Assembly (NCBI RefSeq): GCF_003344535.1
Contig: NZ_QPKS01000004.1
Span: forward strand, 1 to 64,000
Source: Exiguobacterium flavidum
GTDB taxonomy: Bacteria; Bacillota; Bacilli; Exiguobacteriales; Exiguobacteriaceae
Reading direction: 5' to 3'
Length of the DNA: 64,000 bases
This document shows positions 11,907 to 25,239 of this stretch, one piece after another. Made by a program: the position numbers and the translations under genes. How positions within the stretch are numbered: position 1 is the first letter of the stretch; each line of letters opens with the position of its first letter. Below the pieces are notes generated by a model, which saw nothing but the letters and a program-made list of their open reading frames with translations, was not told the origin of the DNA and made no database searches.

Positions 11907-13420
11907 GAGCGTTGATCAGTGTATCAGATAAGACAGGCATCACAGAACTCGCCAAGGCATTTCACGCGGCTGGAATCGAGATCATCTCGACAGGCGGCAC
12001 ACACCGGACACTGGAGGAAGCGGGTATTCCAGTGATCGCGATCAGTGAAGTGACTGAATTCCCGGAGATGCTCGACGGACGTGTCAAGACACTCCATCCG
12101 ATGGTCCACGGCGGCCTGCTCGGACGGCGTGACCTGCAGTCGCACGTCGATCAGATGGAGGAGCATGACATTGCGCCGATCGATTTCGTCGTCGTCAACC
12201 TCTATCCGTTCAAGGAGACGGTCATGAAGGATGATGTGACGTATGAGGATGCTGTCGAAAACATCGATATCGGCGGACCGAGCATGTTGCGCTCAGCGGC
12301 GAAAAATCATGCGAGCGTCACCGTCCTCGTCGATCCGGCCGATTATCCGGAAATCATCCGGGAACTTGCTGACGGGACGACGCTCGAGACACGGAAACGT
12401 CTCGCGGCGAAGGCGTTCCGGCATACGGCAGCCTACGACGCGCTGATTGCGGATTATTTCATGGGACAGACGAACGAGAAGTTCCCGGAACAGCTGACGA
12501 TCACGCTCGAGAAGGTCCAGAATCTGCGCTACGGGGAGAACCCGCATCAGGAAGCGGCCTTCTACAAGGCACCGATCTACAAGGGAGCGTCGCTCGCGTC
12601 CGCGAAACAATTGCACGGAAAAGAGCTTTCCTACAACAACATCCAGGACGCGAACGCGGCGCTCGAGATTCTCGACGAGTTCCGTGAGCCTGCTGCGGTA
12701 GTCGTCAAACATATGAACCCGTGCGGTGTCGCGGTAGGCAGCACGATCGCTGAAGCATTCCGCCGAGCCCATGAAGCCGATCCGGTCTCGATATTCGGCG
12801 GCATCGTCGCCCTGAACCGGGAAGTCGACAGCGAAACGGCTGAGCAGCTGAGCGGAATCTTCCTTGAGATCATCATCGCGCCTAGCTTCACGGAAGAAGC
12901 GTTCGCGCTCCTGTCGGCGAAGAAGAATATCCGCCTGCTTGAACTCGAAGTGAAGCACGTCCAATCGGTCCGCTACACGGCGGTCGCCGGCGGGATGCTC
13001 GTTCAGGACGGGGACGAGGAGACGCTCGACGATGCACAGGCGAAGGTCGTCACGAAGCGGAAACCGTCTGCAAGTGAATGGGAGGACCTGAAACTCGCGT
13101 GGCGCGCCGTCAAGCACGTCAAATCGAATGCGATCGTCCTTGCGAAGGAGGAGACGACGGTCGGCGTCGGCGCGGGACAGATGAACCGTGTCGGTGCAGC
13201 GAAGATCGCGATCGAACAGGCGGGAGAGAAGGCACAAGGCGCGTCGCTTGCGTCAGATGCGTTCTTCCCGATGAAGGATACGGTCGAGGCAGCAGCGGCG
13301 GCGGGTATCACGGCAATCATCCAGCCGGGCGGGTCGATCCGTGACCAGGAGTCGATCGATGCCTGTGATGAACACGGCATCACGATGGTGTTCACGCACG
13401 TTCGTCATTTCAAACACTGA
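11903..13420 (+). CDS. purH: Bifunctional AICAR transformylase / IMP cyclohydrolase PurH
   Basis: This 505-aa protein does the last two steps to IMP. The N-terminal MGS-like cyclohydrolase domain (about 1-190, [22 protein letters not shown]) is followed by the AICAR transformylase domain with [13 protein letters not shown]. An in-frame ATG lies at 11879, but ATG 11903 overlaps the purN stop and matches the family start after the GGGGGC site. A short 16-base gap leads to purD. Confidence 0.97.
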   Translation: MRALISVSDKTGITELAKAFHAAGIEIISTGGTHRTLEEAGIPVIAISEVTEFPEMLDGRVKTLHPMVHGGLLGRRDLQSHVDQMEEHDIAPIDFVVVNLYPFKETVMKDDVTYEDAVENIDIGGPSMLRSAAKNHASVTVLVDPADYPEIIRELADGTTLETRKRLAAKAFRHTAAYDALIADYFMGQTNEKFPEQLTITLEKVQNLRYGENPHQEAAFYKAPIYKGASLASAKQLHGKELSYNNIQDANAALEILDEFREPAAVVVKHMNPCGVAVGSTIAEAFRRAHEADPVSIFGGIVALNREVDSETAEQLSGIFLEIIIAPSFTEEAFALLSAKKNIRLLELEVKHVQSVRYTAVAGGMLVQDGDEETLDDAQAKVVTKRKPSASEWEDLKLAWRAVKHVKSNAIVLAKEETTVGVGAGQMNRVGAAKIAIEQAGEKAQGASLASDAFFPMKDTVEAAAAAGITAIIQPGGSIRDQESIDACDEHGITMVFTHVRHFKH

Positions 13421-13436
13421 TGGGAGGACTGTGACG

Positions 13437-14684
13437 ATGAAGGTACTCGTGATCGGAAAAGGCGGACGCGAACACGCACTCGTCTGGAAGCTCGCGCAAG
13501 ATGAACGGATCGAGGCGATTTTCGCGGCACCGGGCAACCCGGGGATCGGAGAGCTCGCGACCTGTGTCCCGGTCGGCGAGACAGAGATTGCTGAGCTCGT
13601 CGCGTTCGCGAAAGAGGAAGCAATCGACTGGACGATCGTCGGCCCAGAAGCCCCGCTCGTCGAAGGTGTCGTCAATGCCTTTCAGGCGGCAGGTCTGAAC
13701 ATTTTCGGACCGACGCGGGAAGCGGCCGCGATCGAAGGAAGCAAGCAGTTCGCGAAACAGTTGATGGACCGGGCGGGCATCCCGACAGCGGATTATGCGG
13801 TCTTTACAGACGAGAACGCTGCAATCGCTTATGTCGAGCGGCAAGGGGCACCGATCGTCATCAAGGCGGACGGCCTCGCAGCAGGAAAGGGCGTCACGGT
13901 CGCGGAGACGATCGAGTCAGCGCGCGAGGCGATCCGGCACGTCTTCTCCGGTGAATACGGAGAGCAGAGTTCCGTCGTCATCGAGGAGTGTCTCGTCGGT
14001 GAGGAATGCTCACTCATGGCGTTCGTCCATGAAGACATCGTCGTGCCGATGGTGCTGTCACAGGACCATAAGCGCGCCTTTGACGGCGACAAAGGACCGA
14101 ACACAGGCGGTATGGGTGCTTATTCGCCGCTTCCGCAATTCAATGAGGAGCGCTTGACACAGGAAGCTGTAGAACGTATCCTGCAGCCGCTCGTCGACCA
14201 GATGGCACAGGAGGGGATTCCGTTCACGGGCTTCCTCTACGCCGGTCTGATGCTGACGGCGAACGGTCCGTCCGTCATCGAGTTCAACGCGCGCTTCGGC
14301 GATCCGGAGACGGAGGTCATCCTGCCTCGTCTCGAGACGCCGCTGCTCAGCGTGATCGAGACGTTGATGGAAGGGCGCGTACCACGACTTTCCTGGTCTT
14401 TACAGGCTGCTGTAGGTGTCGTCCTCGCGGCGGATGGATATCCTGAATCGCCGGAGACAGGAAGAGAGCTGACGCTTGCGTTCCCGAAAGACCTGCTCGT
14501 CTTCCACGCAGGTACGAAAAAGGCAGACGGCTTGCTCAAGTCGGCTGGCGGGCGTGTCTTCGTTTGTGTCGGACTCGGGGATTCACCCCGGGAAGCGGCA
14601 GAAAAGGTCTATGCGAACATCCCGGAACAATCCGGATTGTTCTACCGGAAAGATATCGCGCAAAAAGCGATACGAACGGTTTGA
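13437..14684 (+). CDS. purD: GAR synthetase PurD
   Basis: This 415-aa ATP-grasp ligase joins phosphoribosylamine and glycine. KGGREHALVWKL at the start, PIVIKADGLAAGKGV, PNTGGMGAYSP and EFNARFGDPETEV are present. The frame extends to 13341 within purH; ATG 13437, after GGGAGG, was chosen because it restores the normal MKVLVIGKGG N-terminus. It is the last gene before a strong terminator. Confidence 0.97.
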   Translation: MKVLVIGKGGREHALVWKLAQDERIEAIFAAPGNPGIGELATCVPVGETEIAELVAFAKEEAIDWTIVGPEAPLVEGVVNAFQAAGLNIFGPTREAAAIEGSKQFAKQLMDRAGIPTADYAVFTDENAAIAYVERQGAPIVIKADGLAAGKGVTVAETIESAREAIRHVFSGEYGEQSSVVIEECLVGEECSLMAFVHEDIVVPMVLSQDHKRAFDGDKGPNTGGMGAYSPLPQFNEERLTQEAVERILQPLVDQMAQEGIPFTGFLYAGLMLTANGPSVIEFNARFGDPETEVILPRLETPLLSVIETLMEGRVPRLSWSLQAAVGVVLAADGYPESPETGRELTLAFPKDLLVFHAGTKKADGLLKSAGGRVFVCVGLGDSPREAAEKVYANIPEQSGLFYRKDIAQKAIRTV

Positions 14685-14691
14685 TTCATCG

Positions 14692-14735
14692 ACGACAAGG
14701 ATTTCCCATCATGCGGTGGAGTCCTTGTCGTTTTT
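14692..14735 (+). terminator. pur operon terminator
   Basis: A perfect 10-bp stem, ACGACAAGGA (14692-14701) with TCCTTGTCGT (14722-14731), is followed by T residues. It follows purD by 7 bases. Confidence 0.88.
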
Positions 14736-14777
14736 GTGTTATTTTTGCAAGATAACCTCGAAATGCGTCTGGAAGGC

Positions 14778-14830
14778 TTGAAACTTCAAGCTGGACATTT
14801 TAGTATAAGAACTATAAGAAAGCGTTTTCA
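14778..14830 (+). promoter_or_regulatory. Promoter and cre (CcpA) site for the YerA-like gene
   Basis: A -35 TTGAAA (14778-14783) and a -10 TAGTAT (14801-14806) are 17 bases apart. The 14 bases at 14817-14830 read TGAAAACGCTTTCT on the minus strand and match TGWAARCGYTWNCW at all positions. The cre lies just after the predicted start of transcription, a position where CcpA blocks RNA polymerase. Repression by glucose is therefore the prediction. Confidence 0.7.
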
Positions 14831-14856
14831 ATTTACATGAAGGAGGCTTTGCTTTC

Positions 14857-16596
14857 GTGAAAAAGAATTGTGGTCGTTCCCCGTGGACGAAATCTGAAGT
14901 ACGGTCGCACCTGGATGTGATCGATGGAAAGCTTGCGCCGACGCTCGTGATTGAAAATGCGACCTACCTGAATCACGGCTTGAAGGCATGGAGAACGGCG
15001 AACATCTGGGTTTCTGGCGACCGGATCGCCTATGTCGGACCGGAATTGCCTGAGCAGGCAGACGAGTGGTATGATGCGGCAGGCAAATATGTCGTGCCGG
15101 GTTATATCGAACCGCATGCGCACCCGTTCCAGCTCTATAATCCGGCGACGCTCGCGAAATATGCGGCTGAGCGCGGAACGACGACTCTCGTCAACGATAA
15201 CATGCTGCTTTTGCTTGAGCCGATCGAGCAAGCGTTTGCTCAACTGGAACGGCTGGCGGACTTGCCGACATCGATGTATTGGTGGGCACGGCTTGACGCC
15301 CAGACCGAGCTTGACCGGGATGCGATCCAGATCGACAACAAACGGGTACAGGCATGGCTGAAGCATCCTCAAGTCGTCCAGGCAGGGGAACTGACGGGAT
15401 GGCCGCGGCTTTCTCAAGGCGACGACGAGCTGCTTCAATGGATGCAGGACACCGTCAAACTCGGAAAGCCGATCGAAGGCCATTTCCCGGGAGCCTCTGC
15501 GAAGACGTTGACGAAGATGGCGCTCTACGGTGTCGCGAGCGACCATGAGGCGATGACGGCCGAAGAGGCGATGACGCGGCTTGAACTCGGCTACATGACG
15601 ACGATCCGCTATTCCTCGATTCGTCCGGACTTGCCGGACATCTTCCGTGGCATGCTTGAAGCCGGTCTGTCGAATTTCGATCAGCTGATGGTGACGACGG
15701 ACGGTTCGACGCCGACTTTCTATTCGTCGGGCGTGATCGATGAAGTGATCCGCCTCATGCTCGAGGCAGGCGTCCCTGCTGAAGATGCTTACCGGATCGC
15801 TTCATTCAACGCGGCGCGACATTTCAATCTGGACCATCTGCTCGGCAGCATCGCGCCTGGACGTATCGCCCATTTGAACTTCCTGTCCTCGAAGGAAGAA
15901 CCGTTGCCTGTCGATGTGCTCGCGCGCGGGACGTGGGTGCGGCGCGAGAACGTGCCGTGTTACCCATACGACAAAGTCGAGCAGGCAATGGAAGAGATGC
16001 CGGCGTCGTCGATCGGCGTCACGTTGACGGAAGGTGACTTCTCGTTCAGCATGCCGGTCGGTCTTGAGATGGTCAACTCCGTCATCATGAAGCTGTACCA
16101 GGTTCATCATGATACGAGCATGGAGACACTTCCATCGAATTGTGATGAATCGTTCCTGATGCTGCTCGACCGCGAAGGAAAGTGGCGCTTGAATACCGTC
16201 CTCAAAAACTTCGCGAAAGGCGTCGGAGGGCTCGTCAGCTCCTACTCGATCAGCGGAGACGTCCTGATGATCGGGAAGTCGAAGCGTGACATGCAGATTG
16301 CCTTCGAGCGGATGAAGGAGTTCGGGGGTGGCATCGTTCTCGTCGAAGACGGCGAAATCATATCTGAGATTCCGTTGACGCTGATGGGGCAGACATCGGA
16401 TCTCGCACTCGAGGACTTGATTCGGGAAGAATCCGTGCTTCGGACAGCTCTGTTCGACCGGGGATATGCGTTCGATGATCCGATCTATACATTGCTCTTC
16501 CTCGCATCGACCCACCTCCCGTACGTCCGGATCACACCGCAAGGCATCTATGAAGTATTGCGCAAGAAGGTTCTCTTCCCCGCGATTCTGCGCTGA
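14857..16596 (+). CDS. yerA: YerA-type amidohydrolase (adenine deaminase paralogue)
   Basis: This 579-aa protein belongs to the adenine-deaminase branch of the amidohydrolases. The metal-binding HAH of GYIEPHAHP (about residue 88), EGHFPGA, ASDHEAMTAEEA and TTDGSTPTF line up in order with the HVH, DGHAAG, TDHEAV and TDDKH stations of true AdeC, so the metal site looks intact, but the surrounding residues differ. B. subtilis yerA lies after purD too. A second, canonical adeC occurs at 61008, so this paralogue may use another substrate. The GTG start is 10 bases after AAGGAGG. It has its own promoter and a cre site, separate from pur control. Confidence 0.85.
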   Translation: MKKNCGRSPWTKSEVRSHLDVIDGKLAPTLVIENATYLNHGLKAWRTANIWVSGDRIAYVGPELPEQADEWYDAAGKYVVPGYIEPHAHPFQLYNPATLAKYAAERGTTTLVNDNMLLLLEPIEQAFAQLERLADLPTSMYWWARLDAQTELDRDAIQIDNKRVQAWLKHPQVVQAGELTGWPRLSQGDDELLQWMQDTVKLGKPIEGHFPGASAKTLTKMALYGVASDHEAMTAEEAMTRLELGYMTTIRYSSIRPDLPDIFRGMLEAGLSNFDQLMVTTDGSTPTFYSSGVIDEVIRLMLEAGVPAEDAYRIASFNAARHFNLDHLLGSIAPGRIAHLNFLSSKEEPLPVDVLARGTWVRRENVPCYPYDKVEQAMEEMPASSIGVTLTEGDFSFSMPVGLEMVNSVIMKLYQVHHDTSMETLPSNCDESFLMLLDREGKWRLNTVLKNFAKGVGGLVSSYSISGDVLMIGKSKRDMQIAFERMKEFGGGIVLVEDGEIISEIPLTLMGQTSDLALEDLIREESVLRTALFDRGYAFDDPIYTLLFLASTHLPYVRITPQGIYEVLRKKVLFPAILR

Positions 16597-16599
16597 TGC

Positions 16600-16628
16600 T
16601 TGAATTTTATATCGTCGCGCTTTAAACT
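16600..16628 (+). promoter_or_regulatory. Putative yerC promoter
   Basis: TTGAAT (16600-16605) and TAAACT (16623-16628) are 17 bases apart in the 69-base gap before yerC. The match is moderate. Confidence 0.45.
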
Positions 16629-16665
16629 ATTAAAGAGCGATTCAAGTGGGAAAGGGAGTTACAAT

Positions 16666-16980
16666 ATGCAGCTTGATAAATTGCGCGGAAAAGAGCTTGA
16701 CCAACTGTTCACGGCCATCATGAAGATGGATTCTGTCGAAGAATGTTATACGCTGTTCGATGACCTGGCGACGGTCAACGAGATCCAGGCGCTTGCCCAG
16801 CGTTTAGAAGTCGCGCGCCAACTACGGGAAGGCAGCACGTATCATAAGATCGAGAAGGCGACCGGAGCGTCGACTGCGACGATTTCGCGCGTCAAACGCT
16901 GCTTGAACTACGGTTCCGGCGGATATGACCTCGCCTTGACACGTCTCGGCGTAAAACAAGAAGAAGCGGCGGATAACTGA
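16666..16980 (+). CDS. yerC: YerC/YecD family TrpR-like DNA-binding protein
   Basis: This 104-aa protein has the Trp-repressor-like fold signature: DLATVNEIQALAQRLEVARQL followed by the helix-turn-helix YHKIEKATGASTATISRV and a short YGSGGYDLAL tail, as in the YerC/YecD family. It is probably a DNA-binding regulator; its target is unknown. The chosen ATG 16666 follows GGGAG; the frame is open upstream from 16600 without a good site. B. subtilis has yerC in the same region before pcrB-pcrA-ligA. A terminator hairpin starts inside the last codons. Confidence 0.88.
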   Translation: MQLDKLRGKELDQLFTAIMKMDSVEECYTLFDDLATVNEIQALAQRLEVARQLREGSTYHKIEKATGASTATISRVKRCLNYGSGGYDLALTRLGVKQEEAADN

Positions 16981-17000
16981 GGTTATCCGCTCTTTGTTTG
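16969..17000 (+). terminator. Terminator overlapping the yerC stop codon
   Basis: GCGGATAAC (16969-16977) pairs perfectly with GTTATCCGC (16982-16990), with the stop codon in the loop and a T-rich tail TCTTTGTTT. The 5' arm is coding sequence. Confidence 0.7.
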
Positions 17001-17016
17001 AAGGGGGAGGCGCAAA

Positions 17017-18396
17017 GTGGATTATGCGCTGCAACATCGCATTCAGCATTTCATCAGGCGGCTGACGCCGATTCAGTCGCTCGTCATTCTATACAGCGTC
17101 GCAGTCGTCATCGGGGTCATACTGCTCGGTCTCCCGTGGTCGGTCAAGGAAGGATACGAGTGGGAGTTCACGGATCTCGTGTTCATGGCAGTCAGCTGTG
17201 TCAGCGTCACGGGACTGACGACGGTCCCGGTCGCGGACACGTTCACGACGTTCGGCTACTTCATGATCATGCTCCTCGTCCAAGTGAGCGGTATCGGGCT
17301 CATGTCGCTACATATCGGGATGTGGGTCCTGCTCGGGAAGCGGATTGGATTCCGCGAGCGGCAACTCGTCGTAAGGGACCAAAATCAGACGACGATGCAG
17401 GGGGTCGTCAAATACATCCGTGAGGTCATTTTGATCATCCTCGCGATTGAGGCGGTCGGAGCAATCATCCTCGGGCTCTACTACACGAAATATTTTCCGA
17501 CGGTCGGGGAAGCGATGCTGCAAGGACTGTTCGGATCCGTCAGCGCGACGACGAACGCCGGATTCGACATCACGGGCGAGTCGCTCCTTCCGTTCCGTGG
17601 TGACCTGTTCGTCGTCTTCATGCAGATCGTCCTGCTGACGCTTGGAGCGATCGGCTTCCCTGTCCTCGTCGAGGTGCGGCGCTACATCTCGTACCACTTG
17701 ACGCGCCAGGCGACGAAACAGCCGTATCACTTCTCGCTGTTCACGAAGCTGACGGCTTCGACGTTCTTCATCCTGATCCTGATCGGGACCGTCTTTTTGA
17801 TGCTGTTCGAGTGGAACAACGCCTTCAAGGGACTTCCGATCGGCGAACAACTGGTCGATGCGCTCTTCCAGTCCGTGACGACACGGAACGGTGGTCTTAC
17901 GACGGTCGACATCACGACGTTCTCGCAAGCATCGATCTTCCTGTTGTCGTTGCTCATGTTCATCGGGGCATCGCCGTCCTCGGTCGGCGGGGGGATTCGG
18001 ACGACGACGTTCGCCGTCGCCGTGCTGAGTGTCGTCGCCTTCATCCGCGGGGAGCTCGGCATCAAGGTGTTCGGCCGCGAAATCGGTCTGTCCGACATTT
18101 GGAAAGCTTTCGTCGTCATCGTCGTCTCGGTCGCCGTGACGTTCGTCGGCGTCGTCATCCTGCTCGTCGCAGAGGATGCGCCGTTCCTGACGCTGTTCTT
18201 CGAAGCGTGTTCCGCGTTCGGGACGACAGGACTTTCCCTCGGGATCACGAGCGAATTGTCGAACGTCAGCAAGTGGACGCTCATCGTCCTCATGTTCATC
18301 GGACGGATCGGCGTCATCTCGTTCGTCCTCCTGCTGAAGGCGAACCAGCCGAAACGTAACTATAACTATCCGAAGGAATCCGTCATCATCGGTTAA
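17017..18396 (+). CDS. Ktr/Trk-type potassium transporter membrane subunit
   Basis: This 459-aa integral membrane protein is of the KtrB/KtrD (TrkH) family, which passes K+ through four pore loops. The four selectivity-filter loops are visible: SVTGLTT (about 67), TTNAGFD (about 185), TRNGGLTT (about 288) and FGTTGLS (about 403). About ten hydrophobic segments surround them. The GTG start follows GGGGGAGG. No regulatory KtrA/KtrC-type NAD-binding subunit is adjacent, which fits a KtrD-like gene that pairs with a subunit encoded elsewhere. A 74-aa membrane protein follows at 11 bases and may be cotranscribed. Confidence 0.92.
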   Translation: MDYALQHRIQHFIRRLTPIQSLVILYSVAVVIGVILLGLPWSVKEGYEWEFTDLVFMAVSCVSVTGLTTVPVADTFTTFGYFMIMLLVQVSGIGLMSLHIGMWVLLGKRIGFRERQLVVRDQNQTTMQGVVKYIREVILIILAIEAVGAIILGLYYTKYFPTVGEAMLQGLFGSVSATTNAGFDITGESLLPFRGDLFVVFMQIVLLTLGAIGFPVLVEVRRYISYHLTRQATKQPYHFSLFTKLTASTFFILILIGTVFLMLFEWNNAFKGLPIGEQLVDALFQSVTTRNGGLTTVDITTFSQASIFLLSLLMFIGASPSSVGGGIRTTTFAVAVLSVVAFIRGELGIKVFGREIGLSDIWKAFVVIVVSVAVTFVGVVILLVAEDAPFLTLFFEACSAFGTTGLSLGITSELSNVSKWTLIVLMFIGRIGVISFVLLLKANQPKRNYNYPKESVIIG

Positions 18397-18407
18397 GGAG
18401 GATTTCC

Positions 18408-18632
18408 ATGCACCGCAAATTTTGGATCAATTTCGCCTACATCTTCTTCGTCCCGGCGCTGCCGTTCCTTGCACTCGTCAACGGAAGAGCCCTCTGTTCA
18501 CCGGATTCGCCGTTGCTCGACGTCCCGGTGCTAGGATTCTTCCTTGCGAACCCATGGGCGTTCGTCCCGCTCTATGCGCTGTTCGCATTGTCGCTCGCGT
18601 CGATGTTCACGAGACGGGCGGAGACGGACTGA
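18408..18632 (+). CDS. Small two-helix membrane protein, unknown
   Basis: I do not recognise this 74-aa protein. It has two hydrophobic segments (about residues 6-24 and 42-66), a short polar link with one Cys, and a charged tail RRAETD. It begins 11 bases after the potassium transporter with a strong AAGGAGG site and ends just before a terminator, so both genes appear to form one unit. A role as an accessory subunit is only a suggestion from context. Confidence 0.75.
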   Translation: MHRKFWINFAYIFFVPALPFLALVNGRALCSPDSPLLDVPVLGFFLANPWAFVPLYALFALSLASMFTRRAETD

Positions 18633-18639
18633 GAAAGTG

Positions 18640-18674
18640 ACCTATCCTGCCGGCGCAGGATAGGTTTTTGTTTT
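18640..18674 (+). terminator. Terminator after potassium transporter unit
   Basis: An 11-bp perfect stem, ACCTATCCTGC with GCAGGATAGGT around CGGC, is followed by TTTTGTTTT. The sequence TATAAT at 18674-18679 could be the -10 of pcrB, but no matching -35 is seen. Confidence 0.9.
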
Positions 18675-18712
18675 ATAATCGAGACAGGAAACTTCAAGGA
18701 AGGGTGAATGAT

Positions 18713-19399
18713 TTGCTGTTACCATATAACGAATGGCGCCATGTGTTTAAGCTCGATCCCGCCAAGGAGATCGATGAGGACGCGCTGAAGCGGATCGCGA
18801 CGTCAGGGACGGATGCGATCATCGTCGGCGGTACGGACGACATCACGCTCGACGCGACGCTTGATCTTTTGATGCGCTTGCGCCGTTACGCCGTTGCCGT
18901 CGCACTCGAGGTGTCGGAACTGAAGGCGGCGACGATGGGGTTCGACGCCTATCTCGCTCCTAGCGTCCTCAATAGCGGAAAGCTTGAGTACGTCGTCGGA
19001 AAGCAGGTCGAGGCGCTCGAAGAGGTCGGGCACATGCTCGCCCACGCGGACCTCGTCGGCGAAGGATACATCGTGCTCAATCCGGAGGCCAAGGTCGCAC
19101 GTCTGACCGAAGCGAAGGTGTTGACGGAGACGGATCAAATCACGGCTTACGCGCAACTCGCGGATTCCGTCTTCCGTCTTCCGGTCGTCTATCTCGAATA
19201 CAGCGGTGTGTACGGTGATCCGGAAGTCGTCCGTCAGGTGAAGGGTGTCCTGAGACAGGCGCGCCTCTTCTATGGGGGCGGAATCGATTCCGCGGAGCGT
19301 GCTCGCGAGATGGGAAAATACGCGGACACGATCGTCGTCGGCAACGTCATCTATGATGATCTCGAAGCCGCTCTTGCCACGGTGGCAGCGGCACGATAA
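18713..19399 (+). CDS. pcrB: Heptaprenylglyceryl phosphate synthase PcrB
   Basis: This 228-aa TIM-barrel enzyme transfers a prenyl chain to glycerol-1-phosphate. EWRHVFKLDP at the start, DAIIVGGTDD, the EYSG motif and FYGGGIDSAERA with VVGNVIYDD at the end are those of Bacillus PcrB. The start is unusual: TTG 18713, eight bases after GGAAGGG, gives the family N-terminus; GTG 18704 lies too close to the ribosome site. It precedes pcrA as in other Bacillales. Confidence 0.94.
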   Translation: MLLPYNEWRHVFKLDPAKEIDEDALKRIATSGTDAIIVGGTDDITLDATLDLLMRLRRYAVAVALEVSELKAATMGFDAYLAPSVLNSGKLEYVVGKQVEALEEVGHMLAHADLVGEGYIVLNPEAKVARLTEAKVLTETDQITAYAQLADSVFRLPVVYLEYSGVYGDPEVVRQVKGVLRQARLFYGGGIDSAERAREMGKYADTIVVGNVIYDDLEAALATVAAAR

Positions 19400-19440
19400 A
19401 ATAAGAACAAAAGTTCGTAAACAAGAAATGAGGATATCCT

Positions 19441-23662
<4,222 letters not shown>

Positions 23663-23675
23663 CGAAAACGACATC

Positions 23676-23739
23676 AAAAACCGCTCGTGCACAGATACAG
23701 AGGGCCTGATTCCCATCTCTATCGTCTCGAGCGGTTTTT
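23676..23739. terminator. Bidirectional terminator between ligA and the YunD-like gene
   Basis: AAAAACCGCTCG (23676-23687) pairs perfectly with CGAGCGGTTTTT (23728-23739) across a 40-base loop. A and T runs flank both arms, so it can end transcription from both convergent genes. Confidence 0.8.
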
Positions 23740-23740
23740 A

Positions 23741-25171
23741 TCATATCGTATGGATCTGTTTCGTCGAATCGAGTTCCAGTCCGCTTGGATGTTCAGCCAA
23801 ATAGTTACGGATTGCTGTATGGGCATCGACGCCGAGGACATGCCGGTCTTCCTGGAACTTCTTCAACACCTGTTCGCCGCCACCTGCGACCGTATAGCGC
23901 TTTTTCAAATCGATCGGAGATCCTCCGATTTCGAGGAATTGAATCCTCGCTCCGGCTGGATTGTATGGTTTGAAGGCCATCGACAAGTTTGACGACCGGA
24001 GGACGTAGCCGCCTTTTTGTTCGAAGGCATCCGCTGAAAAGATCTGCTCCAGGTTGTTCTCGAGGGCTCGCAGGATGTCACGCCCTTCAAGTTCCATTTG
24101 AAAAAGCTTTGGGTTGGTCGGGATGATGTTATACAAATCACCGGTCGTCAACGTTCCGGGAAGGACGGGCACACCGTATCGCCAGCCGTGGGAGAAGGTG
24201 ACATCGGCTCCTGTCGCATGCAGATAGGAGTCCGTGATCAGCCGATCCATCGGTGCCTCCGTAAGCGTCATCCGGTGGAGAGGTGTCTTAATTGACCCGA
24301 CCTCCTCCTGCAGACTCGCTTCGAACGGTCGGCGAAGGAAGCTGATCAACTCATCCATCTCCGGATCGGGCGGATGGGCCTCCGCATACAGCGGAATCAA
24401 CTTATAGGAGAGGTCGGTGATCTTTCTTGATTCGATCGAAAGGTCGAGACGTCCGAGGAAGGAGGCACTCGATCCCGCCTGGACGATCCAGGTCTCACCG
24501 ACTTGGACCGGCCGTTCGATCCGGTCATGACTGTGACCGCTCAGGACGATGTCGATGCCGGGAACGAGCGAAGCGAGCTTCGCATCAAGAGGAAATCCCA
24601 TATGACTGATCAGAACGATGATATCGGCCTTCTCCTCAATCCTCAGTTTCGGCAGGAGACCAGCAAGCTCTTCCGTCCCGAGCGAGAATGAGAGCCCTTC
24701 CGAAAAAGAAGGAGGCATCGTTGCTGCGGTATGAGGGTAGGTCAATCCGACGAGCGCGACGCGAAGTCCTGAGAATTCCTTGATGACGTAAGGAGAAAGA
24801 TAATCGGGCGAAGGAGCGACATTCGCCGCAAGGACAGGGAACTGCAGCCCCTTCGCGAGTTCAGCTAACCGCCCCGCCCCGTAGGCGAAATCCCAGTTTC
24901 CAGGCACCATCGCGTCGAGACCGAGCCGGTTCAGCAGCTCGACCATGACACTGCCTCTTGTGAGGAGGAGAGGCCCCGACCCATGGAAGACATCCCCTCC
25001 GTCGACATAGAGCAGGTGCTCCGACTCTTCGCGGGCCTCTTTGACATAAGCCGCGATGCGGGCGAGTCCTCCCGTCTCGCGGTACTCAGGTTGACCGGTC
25101 CGCCAGAAGAATTCCGGATGGCTTTGCAGCGCTCCGTGCGTATCATTTTGCTGGATGATCGTCAGTTTCAT
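23741..25171 (-). CDS. 5'-nucleotidase-family metallophosphatase (YunD-like)
   Basis: This 476-aa protein has an N-terminal calcineurin-type metallophosphatase domain (QNDTHG at 8-13, VDGGDVFHG, PGNWDF in place of the usual GNHE, LISHMG, LSGHSHD) and a C-terminal 5'-nucleotidase domain. It lacks a signal peptide, so it is cytoplasmic, like B. subtilis YunD and unlike secreted UshA-type enzymes. The substrate is probably a nucleotide or phosphoester but cannot be read from sequence. The start follows AAAGGAG. It lies downstream of the sortase on the same strand and may share its transcript. Confidence 0.87.
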   Translation of the reverse strand: MKLTIIQQNDTHGALQSHPEFFWRTGQPEYRETGGLARIAAYVKEAREESEHLLYVDGGDVFHGSGPLLLTRGSVMVELLNRLGLDAMVPGNWDFAYGAGRLAELAKGLQFPVLAANVAPSPDYLSPYVIKEFSGLRVALVGLTYPHTAATMPPSFSEGLSFSLGTEELAGLLPKLRIEEKADIIVLISHMGFPLDAKLASLVPGIDIVLSGHSHDRIERPVQVGETWIVQAGSSASFLGRLDLSIESRKITDLSYKLIPLYAEAHPPDPEMDELISFLRRPFEASLQEEVGSIKTPLHRMTLTEAPMDRLITDSYLHATGADVTFSHGWRYGVPVLPGTLTTGDLYNIIPTNPKLFQMELEGRDILRALENNLEQIFSADAFEQKGGYVLRSSNLSMAFKPYNPAGARIQFLEIGGSPIDLKKRYTVAGGGEQVLKKFQEDRHVLGVDAHTAIRNYLAEHPSGLELDSTKQIHTI

Positions 25172-25239
25172 TGGGAATCGTCTCCTTTACAGATACTAGG
25201 TACGGTATTCCCGGTACGGTCCCGCTTCGAAACCCGTGT

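Noticed and set aside
25195-25225. GGTACGGT repeated twice between the YunD-like and sortase genes
   Set aside because: Short direct repeat without a pairing partner or regulator match; no support for function.
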